64,000 nt of DNA from Nocardioides sp. YIM 152315 (GTDB lineage: Bacteria; Actinomycetota; Actinomycetes; Propionibacteriales; Nocardioidaceae): assembly GCF_029210375.1 (NCBI RefSeq), contig NZ_JARGER010000018.1, positions 161,577 through 225,576 on the forward strand, given 5' to 3'. The notes beneath the pieces are model-generated. The model was not told where the DNA came from and did no database searches. It saw nothing but the letters and a program-made list of their open reading frames with translations. This document shows positions 36,389 to 45,474 of this stretch, piece by piece (within the stretch, counting starts at the first letter, position 1; each line of letters opens with the position of its first letter). Made by a program: the position numbers and the translations under genes.

Positions 36389-37216
36389 GTGGCCGCGGGA
36401 CACAGAGTCGATGTGTCCTCAGTTGAGCTATCACCGCTCCCTGACCTGACCGGTCGAACCGCACTCGTCACCGGAGCGAGTCGAGGCATCGGGCGCGCCG
36501 TTGCAGTCGACCTGGTGGTGGCCGGCGCCGTCGTCGCACTCGTCGCACGCAGTTCACGTCAGCTCGCCGAGACCCTCGTGGAGATCGAGGCGGAGAAGGG
36601 CGCTGCCGCGGCATTCGTCCGCGACCTCGCCGACGTCAAGGCGGCAGCGTCCGTTCTTCAGAACGTTGAACGAGAGCTCGGACCGGTCGACATCCTGATC
36701 AACAACGCCGCCACGGTGGCACCCCTGGGGCCCACGCAATCGGTCGAGCCGGCCGAGATCGAACACTCGCTGCGCCTCAATCTCATCTCGCCGGTGGTGC
36801 TGGGTACGAGTGCCATCCCGGGCATGCGCCAGCGCGGCTGGGGTCGCATCGTGAATGTCTCCAGCGGAGTCGTTGCCAGCCCCAGCGGCATGATCGGTGC
36901 CAACACGTACACCTTCTCGAAGGCGGCGCTCGAGTCGCACACGGTCAACCTGGCCGCCGAGCTCGAAGGCTCGGGGGTCACTGCCAACATCTACCGGCCC
37001 GGCCGGGTGGACACCTCCATGCAGGAATGGATCCGCGGCCAAGTCCCGCGGCTCGTCGGCGGTGGCCTGGTGGAGCGGTTCCGGTCGTTCCACGAGTCCG
37101 GAGCCCTGATCACACCGCGCGCGTCTGCCCGATCACTCGTAGTTCGGCTCACCAGCAATGAGACCGGTCGGGTCTGGGATGTCGCCGACGAGCTGACGAA
37201 AAGTCCGTCGTCCTGA
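36389..37216 (+). CDS. Short-chain dehydrogenase/reductase
   Basis: About 275 residues. Cofactor loop TGASRGIG near 28, NNAA at 105-108, and catalytic Ser158/159, Tyr174 and Lys178 (YTFSK). Classical SDR; substrate unknown. The GTG at 36389 has AAGGG five bases upstream and is my choice, but the frame is open further left. The gene is divergent from the ABC ATPase and followed by decayed sequence. Confidence 0.85.
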   Translation: MAAGHRVDVSSVELSPLPDLTGRTALVTGASRGIGRAVAVDLVVAGAVVALVARSSRQLAETLVEIEAEKGAAAAFVRDLADVKAAASVLQNVERELGPVDILINNAATVAPLGPTQSVEPAEIEHSLRLNLISPVVLGTSAIPGMRQRGWGRIVNVSSGVVASPSGMIGANTYTFSKAALESHTVNLAAELEGSGVTANIYRPGRVDTSMQEWIRGQVPRLVGGGLVERFRSFHESGALITPRASARSLVVRLTSNETGRVWDVADELTKSPSS

Positions 37217-37346
37217 CGCCGACCCCTTGCCCAGGGGTCCTCACTGCCAAGACAGTCCCACCCTCGTCTCCGAGCCGGCAGGTCCCTGGTGCCCGGGTCG
37301 CTCCCCGAGCGACTGCTGTTCGCGGAGCGACTGTCGCGACGGATGC

Positions 37347-37532
37347 GCGTTCGTCTGGAAGGAGTGGATCGCCGACCGCGAAGACGTGATCCTGCTGGAG
37401 CGCGCCTGGGACCTCGAGGGCCGGGTGGCGTTCGCCTGGCGCGCGATGGATGCGTTCTTCGAGGAGGACGAGCGGATCCTCGGAGACGCGGCGGACCCGT
37501 ACCACCGCATCGACATCCGGAAGACGTCGCGA
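37347..37532 (+). pseudogene. Remnant of a DUF427 gene
   Basis: 62 in-frame codons ending in DAFFEEDERILGDAADPYHR followed by IDIRKTSR, which resembles the end of the first module of DUF427 proteins (usual pattern WFEEDEE, DPYHRVD, SSRHVRV). No start, ribosome binding site or N-terminal part is present, and the frame is lost straight after TSR. It is a decayed fragment. Confidence 0.5.
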
Positions 37533-37799
37533 AATTCTTCCCGTCCGCATAGCTCCGCAGTCTTCCGGACTCTGCGAAGCGGCGCCGGGCCGCTCCCTTC
37601 ATCTCCCACCGTTGAGCGAGCACCGCTGACACACCGCGTGACTGTCGAACCCGGTGGAACGCTACACACGCCCCAGATCGCAGTTGGCCGGACCGACCGG
37701 TGGCGAGACCGGTGGTTCGACGGATGCCTGCGCTCCGCTCGCTTCGCAGACTGGGCCTTCGATCCACATCCAGGACCCCGAACCACGAGGGAGCGCGTC

Positions 37800-37985
37800 A
37801 TGAACGGCCACCACCGACCGGCGCCGATGCTTCAGTTCGACTCGTTCGCGTCGGCGACCGAAGAGCGCACCACCACACGCAGGCGCTACCCGCCACCGGT
37901 CCCGAGACTGCCGTCGCCGAAGCCCTACGTCCGGCCCACACGCATGACGGAAGGCGACCTCACGGGATCCCCTGCTGAGGTGTGA
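37800..37985 (+). CDS. Possible small protein (61 residues)
   Basis: Starts MNGHHRPAPMLQFDS. GGGAG lies six bases before the ATG, the main support. The protein is Pro/Arg/Thr rich with no recognised motif. It lies in a stretch that otherwise looks decayed, so it could be chance. Confidence 0.3.
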   Translation: MNGHHRPAPMLQFDSFASATEERTTTRRRYPPPVPRLPSPKPYVRPTRMTEGDLTGSPAEV

Positions 37986-38439
37986 CCACCCGATTGCTCA
38001 ACCTAAGGCCAGGGCGCGCCCCACCATCGAACCGACGTCGCGCACCGCCCGCGATCTGTTCTTCGTCGGCTGACAAAGCCGACGCGAAAGGCGGATCCGC
38101 GAGAGCCCTGCGGGGCGTCTCAAGAACGCAGCGCGGTCGACCTGCCTGCGCACGTCGACACTTCGAAATCAGCCAGTTCCCGGATCCGCACCAGTCACGC
38201 TGCGTCCGGCGACTGTCACCCGGAAGACCCACGACCAGCGACTGGCTTCGCACTGTCGCCGGTGTTCCTGTCGGGCTACGGCCAGCAGCAGCCTCGTGAG
38301 CGCAGCACGAAAGAACGACGGACCCGCGCGAAGCAATCAGGCCAAACAGGCCGTAGCGCGCGAGTTCGAAGAATTCCGTGCACTCCCGCCGAGGAAGGGC
38401 TGGGTGCCCGGTGGAACATGAAGAAGGAAGGCAGCCGCC
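37986..38439. other. Non-coding region upstream of the RclA-like gene
   Basis: 454 bp with no credible gene. A 7-bp hairpin CGTCGGC/GCCGACG lies at 38064-38084. The right end contains the GGAAGG site of the next gene. The promoter of the rightward run must be here, but I cannot locate it. Confidence 0.45.
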
Positions 38440-39822
38440 ATGTCAGACACGTATTCGATGAGCGCCGACGTCCTGATCGTTGGCTTTGGGAAGGGCGGCA
38501 AGACCGTCGCGCACGCGGCGGCGGACGCGGGCCACCGCGTGATCATGATCGAACAGTCGGCCGACATGTACGGCGGCACTTGCCCCAACGTCGGCTGTGT
38601 CCCGACGAAGATGCTCGTCCACTTCTCGGGCAACAAGCGCGCATCCGACGACGCCCAGGACTACTTCGAGAACTCCATCGAGTCGGTCAGAAAGCTGACC
38701 AGCGCCTTCCGCGCGGGCAACTATGAAGGCCTCGACAGCAAGGAGACCGCCACGGTGGTCACCGGGCGGGCGGTCTTCATGGACCCCCACACCGTCAGGG
38801 TCGGCGAAGGTGCGGAGGCAGTCGATCTCACCGCGCCGACGATCCTGGTCAACACGGGTTCGGAGCCGGTGATCCCTCCCATCCCCGGGCTGAAGTCCAG
38901 CTCTCACCTCGTCAGCAGCACGGAACTGACGCGCACCAACGCCCTGCCCGAGCGGCTGATCGTCCTGGGTGGCGGCTACCTGGGTCTGGAATTCGCATCG
39001 ATGTACCAGAACTTCGGAACAGAGGTCACCGTCATCGAGGTGAACGAGCGATTGCTCCAAGGCGAGGACGAGGATGTGGCAGCGTCCGTCACGCACACCC
39101 TCGTAGGCGAGGGTGTGCAGGTCATCACGGGCGCGAGGATCACCGAGGTTCACGACAAGGGTGCGGTCTCGGCGGTCACCTATGTCAAGGACGGGGAGAC
39201 CCGAACGGTCGAGGGGAGCGCGCTTCTGCCGGCCACTGGTCGACGGGCTGTGACGGCCGACCTACGGCTGGACGCTGCTGGCGTACAGACCACGACGACC
39301 GGCGCGATCGAGGTCGACGAGTACTTGCGCACTAGCCAACATCACATTTTCGCACTCGGTGACGTGAATGGCGGTCCGCAGTTCACCTACGTCGCGCTGG
39401 ATGATGCGCGGATCGTGATCGACCAGCTGTTCGGGGACGGAAAGCGGACCACGACTGACCGCGTTGCCGTACCGCGCACCTTGTTCGTGTCGCCACCTCT
39501 GGCGACCGTCGGACTGAGCGAGAGCGAGGCCAGGGCCCGAGGCTTCGCCGTGACGGTCGCTCGCGAGAAGGTGGCCGACATCATTGCGATGCCACGCGCC
39601 TACGCGGTCGAGGAGACTCGAGGGCTCATGAAGTTCATCGTGGACGCCGACAGCGACCTGATCCTCGGTGCTGCCCTCCACAGCGTGGACTCCCAGGAGA
39701 TCGTCAACACCGTGGCGTTGGCCATCCGGCACAACGTCACGGCGACCGAACTGAGGAATGCGATCTACACGCACCCGAGCTCGACCGAGGCCATGAACGA
39801 GGTCTTCGACATGGTCGTCTGA
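38440..39822 (+). CDS. rclA: RclA-like pyridine nucleotide-disulfide oxidoreductase
   Basis: 460 residues. FAD motif GFGKGGKTVAHAAADAG, active-site disulfide Cys48/Cys53 (GGTCPNVGCVPTK), NAD(P)H motif GGGYLGLEFASMY, and C-terminal dimer motif THPSSTEAMNE. The GFGKGGKT start and the MYGGTC context resemble E. coli RclA, the hypochlorous-acid-induced flavoenzyme that reduces Cu(II), more than lipoamide or mycothione reductases. GGAAGG precedes the ATG. It heads a rightward run, 24 bp before nhaA. Confidence 0.78.
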   Translation: MSDTYSMSADVLIVGFGKGGKTVAHAAADAGHRVIMIEQSADMYGGTCPNVGCVPTKMLVHFSGNKRASDDAQDYFENSIESVRKLTSAFRAGNYEGLDSKETATVVTGRAVFMDPHTVRVGEGAEAVDLTAPTILVNTGSEPVIPPIPGLKSSSHLVSSTELTRTNALPERLIVLGGGYLGLEFASMYQNFGTEVTVIEVNERLLQGEDEDVAASVTHTLVGEGVQVITGARITEVHDKGAVSAVTYVKDGETRTVEGSALLPATGRRAVTADLRLDAAGVQTTTTGAIEVDEYLRTSQHHIFALGDVNGGPQFTYVALDDARIVIDQLFGDGKRTTTDRVAVPRTLFVSPPLATVGLSESEARARGFAVTVAREKVADIIAMPRAYAVEETRGLMKFIVDADSDLILGAALHSVDSQEIVNTVALAIRHNVTATELRNAIYTHPSSTEAMNEVFDMVV

Positions 39823-39846
39823 CCCTGTCGAGCTTGGGCAAGGGCA

Positions 39847-41961
39847 ATGTCGGATCCACTGATCGATCTCGCCTACATGCACGCGGCGTCCGCCTCGGCG
39901 ACGAGGCGGGCCGACAGGCCTGCCATTGGAGCACCTAGGGGAACGGAGGTCCGGCTCCTGTCCGATGCTTCGGTCGGCCTCCCCTGCTCGGGCCGTCCCT
40001 TCATGACCGGCATCAGCCCTGGACGAGACCGGGGCAATCCCCTTCGGCGGTACGTGCGAACGGAGGCGGCGGGCGCGGCCATCCTCCTCGCAGCCGTCGC
40101 GGTTGCGGCACTGTGGGCGAACCTGACCCTGACCGGCTACGAGGCGTTCTGGAACTTCCCGGTGGCGTTCCGCCTGGGGCCCTGGGCCGGATCCGTGAGC
40201 GCCCGTGAGGCCATCAACGAGGGGCTGATGAGCGTGTTCTTCCTGGTGGTTGGCCTCGAGGCCCGTCGGGAGTTCGACCTGGGTGAGCTGCGGGAGCGCC
40301 GGAACACCGTCCTGCCCCTCGTGCTCGGCGTGGGCGGCATGGCGCTGCCGGCTGCGATCTACGTGGTGCTGACCCACGGCTCCGATGCCAGCCACGGCTG
40401 GGCGGCCGCTATGTCGACCGACACCGCTCTCGCCTTGGGGGCCGTGACGGTCCTGGGACGCTCGATGCCGGTCAGGGTGCGGACCTTCCTGCTGACCGTG
40501 CTGGTCGTCGACGACATCGCAGCACTGATCGTCGTCGCAGTCGTCTACAACAGCGGCCTGCGCCTACTGCCTCTGGCTGGCGCCGCCGTGGGCGTCGCGG
40601 GACTGGTCGCGATCCGCCGAGTCCGGCTGTCGTGGAGGCCCGGGATCGGCGGGGGCCTGGCGTTGTGCATCTGGGGCGGATTGGCGGCAGGTGGCGTCGA
40701 TCCGGTCGTCGCCGGCCTCGTGGTCGGTCTCGCGACACCGGCTCACACCCCGGGCCGTGACGTGCTGGAGGAAGCAACCACGCGTGTGCGCCTGTTCCGG
40801 GAGCAACCGGTCCCCGAGCTTGCCAGCGCGGCCCGCACTGGCTTGCGGGCGGCGCTCTCAGCCAACACCCGTCTCCAGTACGCGTTGCATCCCTGGGCCA
40901 GCCGCGTTGTCGTCCCGCTGTTCGTGCTGGCGAACTCCGGTGTCCCGCTCAACTCAACGAGCCTGGCGCACGCGGCGACGTCGCCGGTCGGCATGGGGAT
41001 CGCCCTCGGCTATCTGCTCGGCAAGCCGACTGCCTTGGTCGGTGGATCGTGGCTGGCCGCACGTCTCACACGCGGTGCACTCGCACCTCAGGTCGGATAC
41101 GGCGCGCTGCTCGGTAGCGGCGTGACAGCCGCGATCGGCCTGACCGTGTCGCTCCTGGTCTCGAACCTCGCCTTCACCGGGGTGGAGCTTCAGGACGCGA
41201 AGGTGGCGGTGCTGACGTCGGCCGCGGTGGCCGCGCTGATCAGTGGACTGGTGTTCACCGCCATAGAAGGCATGCCAGAGGCTCGCAGGTCATCGGCGAT
41301 ACACGGCACCAGCCGCGAGCAGGTGGACCTGGTCGACCCGGTGGACGAGGAGCTCGACCATGTCCTGGGGCGCGGGAGCGCGACGTTGACCGTGGTCGAG
41401 TACGGGGACTTCGAGTGCCCCTGGACCGCCGAGAGCTTCGCGACCGGTCGTGACCTGATCGCCGCGAACTGCGACCTGCGGTACGTGTGGCGACACCTGC
41501 CGTTGACCGACGTGCATCCCCACGCCGACCTGGCTGCGCAGGCGGCGGAGGCCGCTGGCGCCCAGGGTGCCTTCTGGCCGATGCACCGGGCGTTGCTGAC
41601 TCGGGATGGGGCACTCGAGGTCGAGGACCTGGCGGGGCACGCGGTCGACCTGGGGCTCGATCTGGAAGTGTTCCTTGACGATCTCCGGCAACGCCGGCAC
41701 GCCATGCGCGTGGCCCGCGACATCGAGTCGGCGGAGGCCAGCGGCGTGGCGGGGACGCCGACCTTCTTCATCCAGGGACGGCGGCACGACGGGCCACCCG
41801 ACTTCGCCTCCCTGATGTCGAAGATCTCCGAGGCTCGAGAGCACGCACTGGCAGTGGCTCGCAGCGAACCGGCCAAGTCGCCTGGCGGGTCTGGAGGTGC
41901 GGGAGGGTCGCGCGTCTCGCGCCTCCGAGGTGGCCACGCCCCGTCGACCGACGACGCATGA
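39847..41961 (+). CDS. nhaA: NhaA Na+/H+ antiporter fused to a DsbA-like domain
   Basis: 704 residues. Residues from about 70 to 480 are NhaA: VVDDIAALIVVAVVY contains the ion-binding Asp-Asp pair. From about 500 to 680 follows a thioredoxin-fold DsbA domain with CPWT at 524-527 and the cis-Pro loop GTPTFFI. Such fusions occur in actinobacteria. The active site is CxxT, not CxxC, so only one thiol is present. An ATG at 40003 matches the usual NhaA start better; the first ATG at 39847 has AGGG close upstream. Couples Na+ export to pH homeostasis. Confidence 0.85.
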   Translation: MSDPLIDLAYMHAASASATRRADRPAIGAPRGTEVRLLSDASVGLPCSGRPFMTGISPGRDRGNPLRRYVRTEAAGAAILLAAVAVAALWANLTLTGYEAFWNFPVAFRLGPWAGSVSAREAINEGLMSVFFLVVGLEARREFDLGELRERRNTVLPLVLGVGGMALPAAIYVVLTHGSDASHGWAAAMSTDTALALGAVTVLGRSMPVRVRTFLLTVLVVDDIAALIVVAVVYNSGLRLLPLAGAAVGVAGLVAIRRVRLSWRPGIGGGLALCIWGGLAAGGVDPVVAGLVVGLATPAHTPGRDVLEEATTRVRLFREQPVPELASAARTGLRAALSANTRLQYALHPWASRVVVPLFVLANSGVPLNSTSLAHAATSPVGMGIALGYLLGKPTALVGGSWLAARLTRGALAPQVGYGALLGSGVTAAIGLTVSLLVSNLAFTGVELQDAKVAVLTSAAVAALISGLVFTAIEGMPEARRSSAIHGTSREQVDLVDPVDEELDHVLGRGSATLTVVEYGDFECPWTAESFATGRDLIAANCDLRYVWRHLPLTDVHPHADLAAQAAEAAGAQGAFWPMHRALLTRDGALEVEDLAGHAVDLGLDLEVFLDDLRQRRHAMRVARDIESAEASGVAGTPTFFIQGRRHDGPPDFASLMSKISEAREHALAVARSEPAKSPGGSGGAGGSRVSRLRGGHAPSTDDA

Positions 41962-41984
41962 CTGTCCGAAGCCGTCTCAGCAGC

Positions 41985-42008
41985 CCCGGGGCCGGACCCG
42001 GGGCCGGA
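41985..42008 (+). repeat. 12-bp tandem duplication after nhaA
   Basis: Two exact copies of CCCGGGGCCGGA, 24 bases after the nhaA stop. Could slip or pair as part of a weak termination structure. Confidence 0.6.
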
Positions 42009-42039
42009 CAAGCAGAACGAAGCAAGAGGAGTCGATGTC

Positions 42040-42162
42040 ATGGCGGCACCTGGACCCCGCGGCGTGGGAACCTGTCTCAGCGGCAACCCGAGGCATGGCG
42101 CAGGGAGATCGTCGAGCTCGGCTCCCTCCGCGGCCGGTTACCGATGTGAGGCGGAGCAGTGA
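42040..42162 (+). CDS. Possible 40-residue coupled small ORF
   Basis: Reads MAAPGPRGVGTCLSGNPRHG then 20 more residues. AGGAG lies eight bases before the ATG, ideal spacing, and the TGA overlaps the GTG of the next gene (GTGA). The peptide has two cysteines and no known motif. It may be a leader whose translation feeds the downstream gene, or a remnant of a lost gene. Another frame with an ATG at 42035 also crosses this region. Confidence 0.35.
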   Translation: MAAPGPRGVGTCLSGNPRHGAGRSSSSAPSAAGYRCEAEQ

Positions 42163-43844
42163 CCGAGCCACACCGGGCGTCCACGCCGCGGAGCGCCATC
42201 CTGACCGTCGACGACGATCCCGCGGTGCTGCGCGCGGTGGCCCGTGATCTGCGTCGACGGTATGGCGATGTACACCAGATCGTGCGCGCACCGTCGGGTG
42301 AGCGAGCCCTCGAGGCACTGCGAGAACTGAAGCTACGCGGCCACGAGGTGGCCGTCCTGCTGGTCGATCACCGGATGCCAGGCATGAGCGGTCTGGAGTT
42401 CCTCGAAGCCGCACTCGATCTGTACCCGTCGGCGCGTCGCGTCCTGCTCACCGCCTACGCCGACACGGCAGCGGCCATCGACGCCATCAATGTGGTGGAT
42501 CTCGACTACTACCTCCTCAAGCCGTGGGGGCCCCCCGAGGAGAAGCTGTACCCGGTCATCGACGCGCAGCTCGAGGCCTGGGCCCGTGCTGATCACCGCT
42601 CCGTCCGGGAGACGAAGGTCGTCGGGCACCGTTGGTCGGCTCGCTCGTCGCAGGTGCGGGAGTTCCTGGCGCGCAACCAGGTGCCCTATCGCTGGTACAC
42701 GGCAGAGTCGCCGGAGGGTCGAAGGCTCCTGGACGCAGCCGGCACCGGTGACCGGGACCTACCGCTCGTCGTCAGTCCGGATGGGGCGACGATGCTCGCC
42801 CCGAACGACCAGGACCTCGCCGCCAAGGTGGGCCTGGCGACGATTCCGGCCGAGGAGTTCTACGACCTGATCGTGGTCGGCGGCGGCCCAGCAGGCTTGG
42901 GCGCGGCCGTGTACGGCGCCTCCGAAGGCCTGCGCACGGTCCTCGCCGAACGCACCGCCACCGGCGGTCAGGCCGGACAGAGCTCCCTGATCGAGAACTA
43001 CCTCGGCTTCCCGGACGGGGTGTCGGGTGCCCAGCTGACAGACCGCGCTCGCCGGCAGGCGACCAAGTTCGGCGCGGAGCTGATCACCACTCGGGAGGCC
43101 GTCCGCCTCGACGTAAGAGGCGCCGCTCGCCTGGTGCGTTTCGCCGACGGCGGGTCGGTGGCTGCGCAGGCCGTCATCCTGGCGACCGGTGTCGCGTACC
43201 GAGAGCTCGATGTACCCGGGATCGATCGGCTGACGGGACGGGGTGTCTACTACGGATCCGCGCTGACGGAGGCGGCCAGCTGCGCCGGCCAGGACGTCTA
43301 CATCGTCGGCGGCGCCAACTCTGCGGGCCAGGCGGCCGTGTATCTCGCCCAGAGTGGTGCGCGATCCGTGACCCTGCTGGTGCGCGGCGATTCCCTGCAG
43401 CGGTCGATGTCCCACTACCTGATCCAGCAGATCGCCGGGCTGGACCGCATCCGCGTGAGAGTCTCCACCGAGGTCGTCGAGGTCGGCGGCGACCAGCACC
43501 TGGAGCGACTCACTCTGAGGGACACCTCGACCGGTCGATCACGGACCTTCGTCGCCGACCACCTCTTCGTGTTCATCGGCGCGCAACCACGGACCGAGTG
43601 GCTCGACGGTGTCATCACCCGGGACGAGCGCGGATTCATCCTCACCGGCCTCGACCTGTCGCCCGACGGTGAGCGGCTCTCCGGCTGGAAGCTCGATCGC
43701 CCGCCGTTCCACCTCGAGACGAACGTCGCAGGCGTGTTCGCCGCCGGTGATGTACGTGCAGAGTCGGCCAAGCGCGTGGCGTCCGCGGTCGGCGAGGGAG
43801 CACTCGCCGTGATGCTCGTGCATCGGTATCTCGGGGGACACTGA
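42159..43844 (+). CDS. Response regulator fused to thioredoxin-reductase-like flavoprotein
   Basis: 561 residues, three parts. Residues 12-135 form a receiver domain with Asp18-20, phospho-acceptor Asp70 (LLVDHRMPG) and Lys121. Residues 150-225 are a glutaredoxin-like spacer without a CxxC. Residues 235-560 are a TrxR fold with FAD motif GGGPAGLGAA, NADPH motif VGGANSAGQAA and GDV, but the redox disulfide position reads SCAG, one Cys only. Thus phosphorylation likely controls an NADPH-dependent flavoenzyme rather than DNA binding. It shares one base with the kinase gene that follows. Confidence 0.85.
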   Translation: MTEPHRASTPRSAILTVDDDPAVLRAVARDLRRRYGDVHQIVRAPSGERALEALRELKLRGHEVAVLLVDHRMPGMSGLEFLEAALDLYPSARRVLLTAYADTAAAIDAINVVDLDYYLLKPWGPPEEKLYPVIDAQLEAWARADHRSVRETKVVGHRWSARSSQVREFLARNQVPYRWYTAESPEGRRLLDAAGTGDRDLPLVVSPDGATMLAPNDQDLAAKVGLATIPAEEFYDLIVVGGGPAGLGAAVYGASEGLRTVLAERTATGGQAGQSSLIENYLGFPDGVSGAQLTDRARRQATKFGAELITTREAVRLDVRGAARLVRFADGGSVAAQAVILATGVAYRELDVPGIDRLTGRGVYYGSALTEAASCAGQDVYIVGGANSAGQAAVYLAQSGARSVTLLVRGDSLQRSMSHYLIQQIAGLDRIRVRVSTEVVEVGGDQHLERLTLRDTSTGRSRTFVADHLFVFIGAQPRTEWLDGVITRDERGFILTGLDLSPDGERLSGWKLDRPPFHLETNVAGVFAAGDVRAESAKRVASAVGEGALAVMLVHRYLGGH

Positions 43845-45271
43845 TGCCGCCGAAACCCATCGGCGTCGAGGAGCTGCGGTCTCTGTTCTTGTTCCAGCAG
43901 CTGTCCGACGCACAGCTCGATTCACTGAACGAGTGCGGCTGGGTGGAGGGGTACGAGCCGGGAGTCGTCTTCAGCGAAGGTCAGGAAGCCGACCGGTTCT
44001 ACGTGCTGCTGGAGGGGACGATCTCCCTGTCCCGTCGGGTAGGCGCCGACGAGGTCGAAATCACTCGCACGGACGAGCGCGGGTGCTACGCGGGCGCTTG
44101 GTCGGCGGCGCGTCCCGACGATGCAAGCGAGCGTCATCAGGTCACACTTCGAGCCGTCACCGCCGCACGGTTCTTCACGGTCGACGCGCGGGACTTCGCC
44201 GGGCTGATTGCCGATTGGTTCCCCATGGCCCTGCACCTGCTGGACGGCGTCTTCCGGGGCAACCGCACCGCCCAGCGTCTCGTCGGCGAACGCGAACACC
44301 TGTTGGCTCTGGGGTCCCTGTCTGCCGGGCTCGCCCACGAGCTGAACAACCCGGCGTCCGCGGCTGGGCGCGCGTCGGCCACGCTGCGTGCACACGCCGC
44401 CGATGCCAGGCAGGCGCTCGGGCTCCTTGCCGCCCGCGCAGGAGGTCGGGAGCACCTGGAGACACTGGTCAACCTGCTGGACCGGACGGTCGAACGACTC
44501 GGGACCACTGACGACCACACCCCGTTGGAGGCATCGGACCGCGAGGACGACGTGGTCGGCTGGCTGGACGATCACGCAGTCGACGATGCCTACGACCTCG
44601 CCCCGACCCTCGTCCAGGCCGGCCTGGACCGGCACTGGCTCGGCGAGGTGCACTCCGTGGTCGGCCAGGATCTTCTCGATCCGGCGATGCGCTGGTTGAC
44701 CCACACCCTCGAAGCCGAGCTCCTCACCCGCGAGATCGAGGATTCCACCACTCGGCTCTCGGCCCTCGTGTCGGCCGTCAGGCACTACAGCCAGATGGAC
44801 CGTGCGCCCCAGCAGGTGCTGGACGTGCACGAGCTGCTGGACAGCACGTTGACGATGTTGGGCGGCAAGCTGGCCGGCGTCCGGGTGGTGCGGGAGTACG
44901 ACCGTTCCCTGGCCCCCATCCCGGTGTACGGAGCGGAGCTCAACCAGGTCTGGACGAACCTGGTCGACAACGCGGTCCAAGCGATGCGCGGGTCAGGCAC
45001 CCTCACACTTCGCACCAGCCGCTTCGGCGAGTTCGTGCAGATCGAGGTCGCCGACACCGGACCAGGCATCCCGCCCGACGTAATCGGCCGGATCTTCGAA
45101 CCCTTCTTCACGACCAAGCCGGTCGGACAGGGCACGGGGCTGGGCCTCGACATCTCCTGGCGGATCATCGTCAACAGGCACCACGGTGTGTTCTCGGTGA
45201 CCTCCGTCCCGGGAGACACCCGATTCCAGGTCCGCCTGCACTCGCGAGGTCCGGCGGCCGCGCCCGCCTGA
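43844..45271 (+). CDS. Soluble histidine kinase with N-terminal cNMP-binding domain
   Basis: 475 residues. Residues 10-125 are a cyclic-nucleotide-binding fold (GVVFSEGQEADRFYVLLEG). A HisKA-like helix has His165 (AGLAHELNNP). The ATPase has N (NLVDNAVQAM), G1 (DTGPGIP), F (FEPFFTTK) and G2 (GTGLGLD) boxes. No membrane segment. Overlap TGATG with the upstream receiver-TrxR gene makes it that protein's obvious partner. The signal could be a cyclic nucleotide or another effector bound by the N-terminal barrel. Confidence 0.88.
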   Translation: MPPKPIGVEELRSLFLFQQLSDAQLDSLNECGWVEGYEPGVVFSEGQEADRFYVLLEGTISLSRRVGADEVEITRTDERGCYAGAWSAARPDDASERHQVTLRAVTAARFFTVDARDFAGLIADWFPMALHLLDGVFRGNRTAQRLVGEREHLLALGSLSAGLAHELNNPASAAGRASATLRAHAADARQALGLLAARAGGREHLETLVNLLDRTVERLGTTDDHTPLEASDREDDVVGWLDDHAVDDAYDLAPTLVQAGLDRHWLGEVHSVVGQDLLDPAMRWLTHTLEAELLTREIEDSTTRLSALVSAVRHYSQMDRAPQQVLDVHELLDSTLTMLGGKLAGVRVVREYDRSLAPIPVYGAELNQVWTNLVDNAVQAMRGSGTLTLRTSRFGEFVQIEVADTGPGIPPDVIGRIFEPFFTTKPVGQGTGLGLDISWRIIVNRHHGVFSVTSVPGDTRFQVRLHSRGPAAAPA

Positions 45272-45474
45272 GGCCTCGCTTGCTGCGGGTCGCGGCCCCG
45301 GCGTCACACAGGTGCTGACCGGGTGGTCGGGCTGGGGGATTGCCGGGTCCGACGATCCGCGCGAGGTCGGAGTATCGGTGTGGTCGGCGGGCGACGCGAT
45401 CGCGGGGCTCGGATCTGCGGTGCTTGCCCGGATCGACGTTTTTGCTGCCACCTGTATTGGAAGAGAGACGACGC

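Noticed and set aside
38440..39822. Mycothione reductase or dihydrolipoamide dehydrogenase
   Set aside because: The CxxxxC flavoprotein core fits them broadly, but the GFGKGGKT start and MYGGTC context match RclA better and no lipoyl or mycothiol genes are adjacent.
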